From NCBI GenBank assembly GCA_027576995.1, contig JANBQC010000041.1:314-64313 (forward strand): a stretch of 64,000 nucleotides of DNA, given 5' to 3'. The DNA is from Dimargaris cristalligena (Eukaryota; Kickxellomycota; Dimargaritomycetes; Dimargaritales; Dimargaritaceae). Of the stretch, positions 24,101 through 35,317 are shown piece by piece. Both the position numbers and the translations under genes were made by a program. Under the pieces are notes generated by a model that worked only from the letters and a program-made list of their open reading frames with translations, did no database searches and had not been told where the DNA came from. The stretch's first letter is position 1; each line of letters begins with the position of its first letter.

Positions 24101-27100
24101 CCGGTCATTTGAACATGCATAAAAGTCTTCTAAATTAGCTTGGTGATGGACCACTTGCCCGCGACTGAATAGTCAGTAGCCAGGAATAGAGATAGCATTG
24201 TCATTTGTGCCAGGTATATATCGTTCACACTCCAGTCATCTCCCATGGAGCACCGAAAATATAACACTACCCGTTGACGAAGAAGGATATCAGTGGTAAT
24301 ACGGGTAAGGGGGGGGGGGTGGTGGGGATTTTCCAGGCACTGTGGTTCTCCTGCTGATATCCGTGTGAATAGCTCCTAGAAATGGGTGGGTGAGCACTCC
24401 AGGCCTCAACTGATAGAGGTGAGTTACTGACAGGATGCAGATCAGATAGCTTCCTATAGCCCAGTAAACCTTATACATAATTGATTCGATACGGAAATGC
24501 GCTGCTTTATGGGCAGGATATCGTAGGTATTGTTGCGGAGATTTGGCAGTGTTACGTATATGGAAATGAAGGCAAGCCATTGTCGTTGTACTATCCTCAA
24601 CACCTACGATTACAGATAAATTTTAATTAATAGATACATTGAAGTCACCTGGTGAAAAATAGAGATAATTTATGGGATAAAAGGAGGGTCAAATTTGGAA
24701 TCCAGCAAGTGTAAATAAAGGACCAAATATTATTTAAATACCAATAGAAAAGATTGGAGACAGTGGAGATACTATAAGCAAGAGAATAGCAGCATTACAG
24801 CCCTAATAGATTCACAGTCAAAAATCCGAAAAATATTATGTTTGTTTGGACTGTGGCCAAAAAGCACCCCTTCCCATATCCGGGAACTCAGATATAGCAG
24901 ATTCTGTCATATTCCACCTCCTATATAGCATCAGCATTAACACTTACTTAGCCTTTATCTCTTACCTAGTATTTCTATAAATATCCAATCTTAAGGACAT
25001 CCGTAATCTTTACCTTTTTTTTTAAACCAGCCTAGTATCCAGTATCAATTAGTGTACAGTTTTGGCTGGGTTCTATACACAGGTTTATTCTCTTCTGTCA
25101 CATTTGCATTATACTAACTTTGATGGGCGCCTCTACCCTAAGCATCTATTAATTTAATATTTCTAAAAGAAAACATACACCCTCCTATTGTTTTTGGCAT
25201 ATAGAGATTGTAAATGATCAAACCTAATTATTAAAATGAAGTAATGCCTAATTTTTAGTTTACTACACCCAGAGTTATGTATAAATCTTTAGACTAATTA
25301 GTGCACGAAACCGAATAATACCTATCAGTCACATTTGTTGAAAATTGCATCCATTAGCATCTCTTGTTATTTGTATACGGGCATAAATTTACCGAAGAGT
25401 CACATATTTATCAATGTCCCTTTACTATAAACATTCACGGTGGCCAAATAAAACCTATCTTTCGGCTTGATTCTCACACTATCCTTTTAGCATACCTGTT
25501 TACATCTGGTTAATAACCAGCATATTATTTTGTCAATAACTGCTGTGTCCAAGCCGCCTCAAATTTTTTACAATCCCCTAAGGCTTTAGTCGTCGGCTTC
25601 ATCATAAATAATGAGCTTTCCACTTTTAACTTGTCCGACAGACCCCCCAGTCCTTGCTATTTCTCAAGGAATTGTTTTCCTACCATAATAGTTGTCGTAT
25701 ATATGAAAGAGGCTTAGTCCACCTGTTTGATGAACATGCTGCTTGGAAAGACCTTGGTTTTTTTTTTCACTGGGTATAATCCATGAATTGCATCCATTTA
25801 TCATTGTATGTTCACCTAGGCTGTATACAACAGCACTGGACTTCACCCTCCCGTAAACCAGGACTATAATACAACTGTATTCTAATAACCTGAAATCGAG
25901 TTACGCTAAAGTATCACGCCATCTTAAATCGCTGCCAATTTGCCGGGGCTATGCTATCGGCTTCGTTTAAAAGGTCTAATGGGGCATTTAGTTTTCATAT
26001 TGGGTACCTGTTGTGGTATAGTAATATATATATATTTATTTATATATATTGGACTATGGGAGGTGAGGTGACTGTCAAAAGCGTACTGACCATCAAACTA
26101 CCCGGCCGATATCACCTGAATATTGACTCATTAACTTGCTCTCAGGCAAGGGAAAGAGATGAGACAGGGCAGAATATGGCTAGAGTCGGTGTACATTATG
26201 TGAAGCACATTAGCTTCGTCACAATTGTTATTTTTTGATGCACCATTTTACTCTAAAGGCCTCCCATTTTTTTAAAAAAATAAAACGTGCCTGTAGTGGT
26301 AGGTATACTCGTGGCTGCACATGGGGGGGGGGTCGAGATGGGGTGGCACAGTACTACAAACGAAGGGGAGCAGAGAACACATGCATGTACCAATTCTATT
26401 AGCCAGCCCCATATACAATAAGTTAGGAAAAATTCATAAAAACGGATACCTGCACTTTCTCTTTATAGCTAGTTTCCATGGACGACATTCTCCCGTTTTA
26501 TAAAGCCAATAGCCGGTTTGGTTCACAGAAGACCCTTTGTTGCACACCCAGCAAATTAAAAGGAAGCAAGGAAAGGAAAACTGCACTAAAATACCCACCG
26601 TTGGCTCGGCAATGGCACCTCTGTAGTCCCTGCCTAAACCATTTGATATGGATGGCGACTCGCTCGTCCATTATAAAGAGGCCGTTTTATCGAATATATT
26701 CGGTGGCTAGTGAAAAATAGTTTACTTTTCCATAAAAAAATTGGTAAGCCATAGTCGAACTTCGAAGTCCCATGGTGGGTACTATTGGCCCAAGTCTGGA
26801 TTTGGTAGGGCTGTTTACTCCTGCTGTGTAACCAACTACATTTAGCCCCACCACATTCGACAGAGAATGTTTGTTTTCCAAAATAACTAGCCAGTCAAGA
26901 GGTTTCACTCCATTCCTGCCATAAGCTACCAATATTCTCCCCCCTCGTTACTCGGCCACGCTTAGCTAAAACCTACTACAGTTTAGTGTTAACGGTATGA
27001 AGCCAACTAGGATAGGAGAATGCAGTCAGCGGCATTATAGATACACCTACTAGACCTCCTTTTCCTTCCTTAACCACGAATTGCCCTTTCCTTCCCAACC

Positions 27101-27133
27101 GCTATCCTACTCTCTATTACCAAGCTAAGTATC

Positions 27134-28719
27134 ATGGGGTATTTTAACACAGCCATGTCGCTGGTTAGCTCCAGCGGTGTGCCAAAACTTCCCAGTATGA
27201 ACTTTGGCCATTTCAACTCAAAAAAATTAACCTATGCGCCAGAAATACCGTCCGAAAAACCGGGTTCCTATATTATCAGCCAATTCGTTGAGACGGACAA
27301 TAAAAGCTGGGGAAAGAAAGTGAAGCGTACGCCCCTTTAGTAAGTTTCTACTTCCACTAGGGGATCATAACATTCACCTCGAATCTAAGTTACTTAGCGG
27401 CTGCTCCATACTGGCATTTTTCCGTTGAGAGTGAAAGTAGCCACATCGAAATAAATTATTTTGAATATGCGCATTTGTTTGTGTTCGTGCCATCGGGCGC
27501 TTCCTTAACTTAGTTGGCATTGCCGATATTAGGACCCGACTGGTCAACTCCACTGTAGCTAAATTGCATATCCACGCCTATGTATTTTACATCACCTAAA
27601 TAAATCTAGATCGAGGGTGTGGCTGAATGCGTCGATGAAATGATAAGTGAAGACCCCAATATAGCCAATTTCGCCATCTACAAAAAGGAAGAGCGTAGTA
27701 CCTCCCATCAAGACAGGGCCTGCAAACGCAAAGATATTAAGTCCTACTGGGACGTCCTTTTCAAGCAGGAAACCGAAACCAGGCTCGTGGCCACTTACTT
27801 TGCCATGAAAGAGAAGAATGTGGGGCGATTTGCGAAGGCGCAGGGGCTCTCCCAAAGCATGGAAGCAAGCATGGAATCATACGTTGCACTTGAAATGGAC
27901 CTACTCTCCGATCGTGGTGCGTGTCTCAACTTTCCGATACTCGCTTTGGTCGATAAATGGACCGCCGAAAGAATGGCCTTATTCCTGCCGACGCTTTTCG
28001 ACACATCTTCGGCCAAAGGTATAGCCAAGCTCCTTTCGACTGGCGCTCATACAAATACCAAACATGACACTGCCATCATGGTGGAAGCCTTGCCTCGCAT
28101 CTACAGCAACCCTATCTACCTAATGATATGGTATCTCAACACATTCAACAGCTTAGACCATTTGGAGGGTTATTTCAACACTATCATTTCCAAAGAATCA
28201 CTTTGGCGTCCAGACCATAAATACCAGGGAGTAGAAATAGGGCGTATGGGCCTGGATTTGGCTGTTTCCGAGTACGAGAGATTCAAATCCCGCGAAGAAA
28301 AAGGGAAGGCCCTTGCTATCAAAGATCAAGAACATCACGACAAGCACTTGGATGAGCTCATAGCGAAAATAAGTTTCCTTTCGAGTCGGGCCGGCTGGGG
28401 GAATATGGCTTATCATCGTAATGAGACTCCCAAAGAGATGTTGGCCCACTTCATCGAATGCCTGAACAACCGCGGAATGAAAGATACTGCAAAATACCTG
28501 ACCAAGGATGAGCATAATATCGTTCAGTTCTTCAGAGAATTGAGAGAAACCCCTTACAAACGGGGCGCTGACGAGGTCACGGCAGCGCCGTGCTCATGCA
28601 ACGACATCATGTGGGAACTTGACATACTGGATCATTCTAGAAAGAATCTCATCTTTGGAGCAAACAAAAATCTTTTGATGCTGAGCAAAGCCGAACAAAA
28701 CACGAGTGCAGGTAGATAG
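27134..28719 (+). CDS. Orphan protein, no recognised family (probably 2 exons)
   Basis: The main exon is open from 27610 to 28719 (about 370 codons), far longer than expected by chance in this AT-richer region. It lacks an early ATG: its first in-frame codons follow a TCTAG acceptor at 27609, and its first internal Met is at 27640. Upstream, 27134-27319 encodes 62 residues from a good ATG. A GTGAAG donor at 27320 joined to that acceptor keeps frame (290-nt intron), giving about 431 residues. A stronger-looking GTAAGT at 27340 does not keep frame. The protein is charged and predicted by eye to be mostly helical. It has no signal peptide or membrane segment, and has a CSCND motif near the C-terminus. 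I do not recognise it. Codon bias is weaker than in the core genes, which suits a fast-evolving or acquired gene. Confidence 0.55.
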
Positions 28720-29803
28720 AAACGTTAGTACCTAGAGTTCGAGGGCCGGGGATGACGTGCGTTGAACTGAAATCCCATAGAATTGGGATTAAGGGTGTTC
28801 TATTTAGTTTTCGTGTTAGCTAGCGTTTTAGTACCATTTCATTCCTTCGGCGTTCACTAGGCCTTATATATTTCTTAACATTTTCTTTTATTATCTAGTC
28901 TTTAGTATAGTTTATTTATAAAGTCTGCTTTCGAATCCAGTTGAGTCTCATGCCGCGGTCCTAAGTAACAAACCTATAGCACAGGTTTAAAAGCCGCATA
29001 CTTAACCATGTAATTTGAGAAAAGTGCAGGAGGAAAAGTGGGGCACGGACAAGTTCCATTTGGTAACTGTATGATTCCGCGATAATAGCTCTGTTCTCAT
29101 TTTAAGCCAATACCGGACTATAAGGAAGACCCGTGCTGGCCCCAGAGGTAACTAATCTATATAGCGATTGTTAATATTGTTAATAAACTACACGGAGGAG
29201 TTGCCTGACTATGAGTGCGCGCATTAGATTGTACAGTATAGTCGGGCGACTGGCCACGGGCACGGGAAGCAATGTAAATTACATTGAGTGCCTGTGTCGG
29301 CACTATAATTGACATTGGTAAAGCCCAAAGGTTGAAAACTGGGTTGCCAGTTCTAAATGGAATGGTTGGTTTTTGGACCTCGCCCTTGTTCCCCAGTATC
29401 ATTGATTTTGTCATTCTAAAGTGCACGTAATCTACATTGGCTATGCATTAGACGGCCAGCTAGTTATTCAGTAGAAGCAACCGAAAATATAGCATCAACA
29501 GTAGTTAGCACGGTATCTAAAGTCGGACCAGCTTCTCCTCTCTACCACCAAACATAAAAATGTAACTAATTTTATTATAATAAAACGGACATGGTACAGT
29601 CTAGCAATAGAATATATAATTGAATGAGTGAACTCCGCCTGGGGAAGAGACGAAGGGGCAACCGAGCTAGGTCACTGATGCGATGGTGCGATGGCGCATA
29701 GTACCTGACGAAGTAGCGAAACGGTCACCCTCTTTTTGCTTATTTTTGGCCGAATGCGGTAGGCTGAAAGACGGGCAGTTAATCGTCGGACAGGCTGTGG
29801 GCA
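28720..29803. other. Intergenic, AT-rich
   Basis: The 3' flank of the orphan gene. There are no frames with recognisable domains. Tracts of TTTATTT and TATATA around 28860-28925 may contain the polyadenylation region. Confidence 0.4.
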
Positions 29804-29930
29804 TTAATCGACCGGGTGGCCGGCTTGGCCATCATGCGAAGTAGAGCCCAAATTGATACAGTGGGGGCAGCGGCATTCGCGGGTGTTTACGAAAACCTTG
29901 AAGGCTAGCATGGTGATGTTGTAATAGTTG
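29804..29930 (-). pseudogene. Exon-like Cys-rich fragment (possible last exon or gene relic)
   Basis: After an acceptor-like CTTACTCGCCCAG at 29931, the - strand reads an open 41-codon frame to a TAA at 29804. It includes YYNITMLAFKVFVNT and then CRCPHC. The Cys pattern and sense-codon choice look like a genuine terminal exon. I could not find convincing upstream exons. A frame at 30328-29996 (-) may be related but drifts into intron-like sequence. No family assigned. Confidence 0.25.
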
Positions 29931-32531
29931 CTGGGCGAGTAAGTGTAGGGTAATGTGTATGAATGGAGGCTGATAAGCGGCGACCGACGATGTGCTTATA
30001 AGGTGTGGAAGACAATGGTATTGCTGATGAGGGTAATAAAATACATTAAATGTGGAGGACCCGAAGTATTTATACTCGTTAGCATTAAAAGGACAGCCAC
30101 GCCAGCAAAACTCCCTTTAGGGGATTCCACCCATTCGCTGCTCGCCGTGCCCATCCCCGCTACCCACGAATACTTGGGCCCTATACCCACACGCCCACCG
30201 CGATTTTCCCACATAGGAAACGGAAATAGTGGTAAAGGGGTGATGGCTGATTTGGAAAAAAATCCTTCCCCGCCCTTGGCCAGTAATTGGTCTGCCGTTT
30301 GGATAGGGCTTTTGGACTCTGACTCCACAGTGGCAGCCGCTTCCTGGGAGTAAAAGGACCAGGGATCAATATGCGAAAGGTGTGCGTGTGCGTGTGTGTA
30401 TGTAGTAGGGAGAGTAGGAAGAGGTCATTCAAGTGAAGGTGCGATTTTGAATCATAAAAATACTAGTATTCCATTTGACTAATTTGGGGATGCAAATCGG
30501 GTGAAGAAGCCGACCACCCCTTTTGGCGTAGGCTTCACAGTTTCGTTGGGTATATTTTATTTAGTTTAGTTTATATAAAGTTTGACTGAGCTGGATTCCT
30601 AAAACTCGTTCCACCTTTGATTGTTTTACAACTCGGCCAAGGTGCCAGCAGAGCCAGCCGATTGTGTAATATGATTTAGGCTTAGCGTGCTAACTCGGGC
30701 AGCACAAAAAGAGAGAATACGCCGGTTCGGTTTTGGCTAAACCTAATGACGGGGAAGGTATACTATTTGTGATGAAACTCCCAATGTAAATATTGCTGGT
30801 TGATTTAGTCCTCGGATCATAACAGTGATATTTCAAGCATAACCACTTTATCCTCTCTCTATCTATAAGGTATTTAATGAATACCACCGGCGAAACCAAA
30901 CTTATCACTTTTAACCATGGCTATTGTCTAATATGACAGGCATAGGACATGCTGTAATATATAATTTATATATCCAAGTGAAGGCCTTCCTTAACTATCC
31001 GTCATGGCGTGACTCACTTCCCTCCCAATAGATTTTTACATCACGAATTATATCGAAAATATCGAACATAATGAATAACTGCCTTGAATCACTAAGTGAT
31101 AGTTTATATATTGTTTCAGCCCCATATTCGGCAGGTACATATTCCAGTTCCCGACAGAATATCTAGCTTTATATCAATGCCGGTGGTTGAGTAGATTAAA
31201 ATGGCCCTTTATTTGTCCAATGTGACACGGGTCCGCCGGCGCAAAGCGATACGGAGTCGCTATAATTGGGATAGAATTACCATGTAACATAGCCAAGTTG
31301 GTAGACGCTGTTTCATTGGAGTATATTATAGCGAGTCCACTGCTGGACAGTTCTAGTTGGTTTGTCCAGAGACATTTCCAGCATTAAAATTGAATATGTC
31401 CTCAGCCTACTCCATCCCGAGTGATTGATTTGTCAACAAAACTGGCATATGGAACTCACCTTGGCATCATCCATCTTGGACGCAGTGAAAAGGAAATGAT
31501 GGCCATACATGTAGAGAAAATATGATGATCTAAATACAGGGTGCTGGGGTTTCCCAGGCACTAGTATTATGCCGGTACCCCCGAAAAGAAATGTATTTTA
31601 ATCAACGGCTGCTTGACTCCCGTTAGGTTGACTGAGGTTACTTTGGACATTCATCCAAATTACTCCCGATAGATTGTATAGCATGCAGCAGAATCGGAGG
31701 GGAAGTAGTCGGGTTGGGGATTCTCTGGAAATGTCTTCACTTGACTTCACTTCAATTCTATTTATCACCCTATAAAAACATATAACCGGATCCTTATTTT
31801 GGAAGGGAAAAGGAATCTATTGATGCCAAATATTGTACTGCTACTGACCAGTATATTTAACAGAGGTATACTATTTGCTAGGAGATTGGCAGCTGCCGCC
31901 TTCTCCTTTGATGGTGATACGGATTACTGACAATGTGGTAAAGGGTAGACATTGGCGGCGAAAGTACGTTAGATCCCAAGGAAGTCATTACGCAAGGCGG
32001 TTTACAGCTACTGCATGGCTTTAATAGTTGGAACTACCTAATTAATCATAGACGATGACAGCGTAACTGTACCTTCCGAATCCATTCAGCCTTATCGATT
32101 ACTGGAGGAAGGGAGCACCATTTTCATTTTTTCCATCAGAGTCAGAAACCGGGGCATGGAATGCAATGCCCGAATAAATACCCTCCGCAGACTCTAAAGC
32201 CCAATGGTTCTGTAATAGAACAGGTTTCCGCCGATAGGAGCTCATGCATAACAATCCGTCCGAGTCGAGCAGGACCGACAATAGACCCAAGTGGCAACTA
32301 AGGGTATGGGGGCGGATGCCCTCGAACTCAATTGCGCTGAAGCAATTGTAATATACCCCGTTTATATACAGTGATATACCCCTGGTAAAATAGGGTGAGG
32401 GTAGTACCTAATAAGGAAGACCCTTTATTACGGCGGTGACCAACAGTCGGGCGACTGAATCGGCTGGTTCCCGGCGGTTTTACTCAATTTAGGCGACTTG
32501 GAAGCCCATCCCGGGGGTTTTGGAGGATGCG

Positions 32532-32842
32532 TTAGGGGGTATTGGCTTCCGTCATGACAATGTTGCCCTCCAGGTGGTCACTTTTAGTGACAGGGGGTGC
32601 CTCTGGTTTTTTGGTGATGGACCAAGCTACCCCTCCCCATAAAATAAACGCACTTCTTACAAAGGATGTCCAATGGCCAAGAATGACATCTCTTCCGTAC
32701 TTCGCTCCACCAGTTCTTCCGTGGTCGTGAAATAATCCGCGCCTGTACAAATTTCCGAACACCGGTAGAGGTTGTAACAGCCGTTGCAGTAATACCAACG
32801 AGGGGATAGTGGAGGGGAAAAATGTTTAGTAAACACGCTTTC
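32532..32842 (-). pseudogene. Cys-rich exon-like fragment with a frame break
   Basis: Following TATAG at 32843, the - strand frame reads through WYYCNGCYNLYRC and CTGADYFTTTEELVERS, four to five Cys in zinc-finger-like spacing, then meets a stop near 32660. A second - strand frame covers the same bases and continues in sense to 32532 (KKPEAPPVTKSDHLEGN then stop). This looks like one coding segment with a frameshift, or two exons with a very short intron of about 34 nt. No family recognised. Confidence 0.25.
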
Positions 32843-35099
32843 TATAGGAATTCGGAGGTGATTGACTTGGGATTAAAGTTGGGAATACATTGGTTTCCAT
32901 AACGATTCGGAAGCTACTCGGCTAGTACTATGGGCGTTTGGCATGAAATAGGGACGAATTAATTTCAGAATGACCTCCGCCTGCGGATTAGTGTTCCAGA
33001 ACTAACCCATATCACCCATTTCCATTGCCGAGTGGTACCCAGTATCCGAGCCGATATTTACAGCAATGCTATAGGGGAATTATGAGTAGAGAATATCGCA
33101 TCACCCACGGTGGTTTTATCCGGGAAATAATAAATGGGGATTTAAATCCTTTGGTTTATAGCCTGACCACCACCACCCATTTGATAATTAAACAGTGATG
33201 GTGGGAATTATTATTTAGTTGTCTTCCAATTTACCGTAAATAGGGAAGGTTCACCGGATTGCGCAGGGCCCTCCTGTTGAGCTAGGAATCCCCATGAAGC
33301 AAGGTCGCACATTACACCAAAGGCAGTAGGTCTTCGGCCCCTCTTACTTTTTTGCATCACCTACGATTGATTGCCATTGTATCAAGCGGTGGGAAAATGG
33401 GGGCTCGGGTGTTCATTACAGCTGTATATCCCGTGGGATAGATAGACGACGAGCAGATGAGAGAGCTCAGGCGCTCGCTCGTCTATTTCGGGCGTGGGAG
33501 GTGGACATTATCTGTACGGATCTACACTGAAGCGAATCCTGAAAAATTGGGCTTAGTGTGGCTCACTATTGCAAAAAACAGGCTACTGGAAAGTATTTGG
33601 CTTCTCTACAACTCAGTCGTAATACAACATGTACATCGAGATTTTAAGGATTCACTACGACTAGTGCTGAATAATTTCCGATGGGGGTCTATCAACCATG
33701 GAGCATGGTAGAGCTTACGCTGGTATTGGGCACAGCATTTAGGGATATGTGGTCGTTTATATATATAAAATGCTGCGAGGTGGTGGGGGTATCGGGAAGT
33801 CGACCTGACGACGATGGTACTTCCAGCTCAGGAGACAAAGCCAGCTGATAGCGGAATGATGAAGAGAGAGAGAGAGGTCAGACGATCAGGTCACATGACA
33901 AGTGGAGCAGCCACTCATCGCTCTAGGCTATGAAAAGGCCAACCGATGCGGGACCAATCACAGATGGCCGGGAAGACGAGCACTGTGCTATGGATGATGA
34001 TGAGTCAAGCACACCATTAAGCATGGCTGTCAAACTAATCAATCTCTCTTCAAGAGCCGCCATTACTGCGTATCTCTTTCGTTAGATGGAAAACGCAAAC
34101 TATGAGGAAGTATGAATTTTAGAATCGCGTATTGGATTTAATAGTGATGGACAGTCTCATTCCCCTAAGGCTATATATAATACCGCGTATAGGGTAGAAG
34201 AGCTGTCCGTCACGCGGAGAATTACCGCCGCCCCTTGAGCGCACATCTTTCGCTTGTGGCGACAGTCCCTATGGTAGGAGGCCTACCATTCACATTATAG
34301 TCAATTTCGTATTTAATCGTCCCCAAATCACCCACCATCCGTTTACTACAGTATGCACACCTTCGTCCTCTTCCCCTCCCTCCCCTATATCTCGAGCCAG
34401 AATTCCGGAATCACTGCTTCATTTAATTTGGACTCTCCAGCCCCCCCTCTGGTCAAGTAGTCCTTTGTCGTTATTATAAATAGATTGCCACTCTCTTTAA
34501 TTTCACATTTATTATATATTTATATTAATATTTATGTGGGCCATTGATTCCCCCCCAGTTTACTCATTTACCATTATTATTACTTGTGACTATTAGTAAT
34601 CCTTACTGACCTTGCTGCTGCTGCTCAACCCGACGGGTATTGCAGGCTTGCGTCTCCATTAAATTTGATTGAAAGAGGGCGGTGAGGACTGTAAGCTACA
34701 GTTTCCCTTGACCAACAACCGGCACTTAGCTGTTTCTTGGAGAGGGTTTGCCTGACTGACACTATTACTACTACTTACTATACTATCCCCCCATTGCTCT
34801 CCACCTAAAACGGCCTAAAGATCGCCTCGACTTTTCCCCCCATTCCTAGCTCCTTTCCCCCTCCTACGTTAGGCTTCCTTCTGACCCATTTGTGTGTGTG
34901 TGTCTCTCTCTATGCAGTAGTAGTAGTAGTAGGCGTGTATATCTTACTGCCGCCCCTCTCAACTCCTGATTCATTTAGATCGTTGTTTCCCTCTCTTCCT
35001 TCTTTATCCGACTTCTAGTCTATTTCATTACCAACTGGGTTCGAACCACTATTTGTGAGTGAGCGTGTGTGTCTATATGTGTATGCATGGGAATTATAG

Positions 35100-35317
35100 G
35101 TCTTGTGCCCTCTCCACCCAATAATCCACTCGTTTCTCATTTCGTTGGAATCCCCCCGTCCTCTTCCACTCCTCCCTTTCTCTCACTCTTTATAAATTCT
35201 CACTTTCCCCACTTCTCGAATATATATATATATATATCGTGAAACACGGCCCCACTCCTTCCTCTCGTTCTGTTCGATCACTTCCATTTATTAAGATTCC
35301 TTCACCCTTCCTCGGCC
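35100..35317 (+). promoter_or_regulatory. Pyrimidine-rich promoter or leader of the mS38 gene
   Basis: A C/T-dominated + strand, with an interspersed (TA)n tract at 35220-35237 about 80 nt before the ATG. The promoter role is inferred from recurrence at other genes in the window. Confidence 0.4.
35220..35237. repeat. (TA)n microsatellite in the mS38 promoter
   Basis: An 18-nt perfect dinucleotide run 80 nt upstream of the start codon. Confidence 0.9.

Larger units (their letters stand above)
18835..27133. other. 8.3-kb gene desert with microsatellites
   Basis: The 18.85-19.2 kb part is purine-rich and may be the promoter of the preceding - strand gene. Beyond it are (TA)n tracts at 19516-19538 and 19702-19725 and AGGT repeats at 19597-19616 and 21090-21105. 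Composition becomes clearly more AT-rich from about 23.8 kb. The longest real-ATG frame is 24580-24290 (-), 96 codons with one hydrophobic stretch (WAIGSYLICILSV), and no family is recognised. I cannot support a gene. Confidence 0.5.
29931..35317. other. Gene desert with scattered exon-like relics
   Basis: No complete gene is supportable. The stretch is AT-richer than the genic blocks. Fragments include the frame-broken Cys-rich segment at 32532-32842 (-) and an 84-codon frame at 33457-33711 (+) with no recognised domain. The last 900 bases become C/T-rich with (TA)n at 35220-35237 and lead into the mS38 gene. Confidence 0.45.

Noticed and set aside
35030..35055. Palindromic GGGTTCGAACC resembling a tRNA B box on both strands
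   Set aside because: No matching A box or cloverleaf on either strand; it lies in the C/T-rich leader of the mS38 gene.
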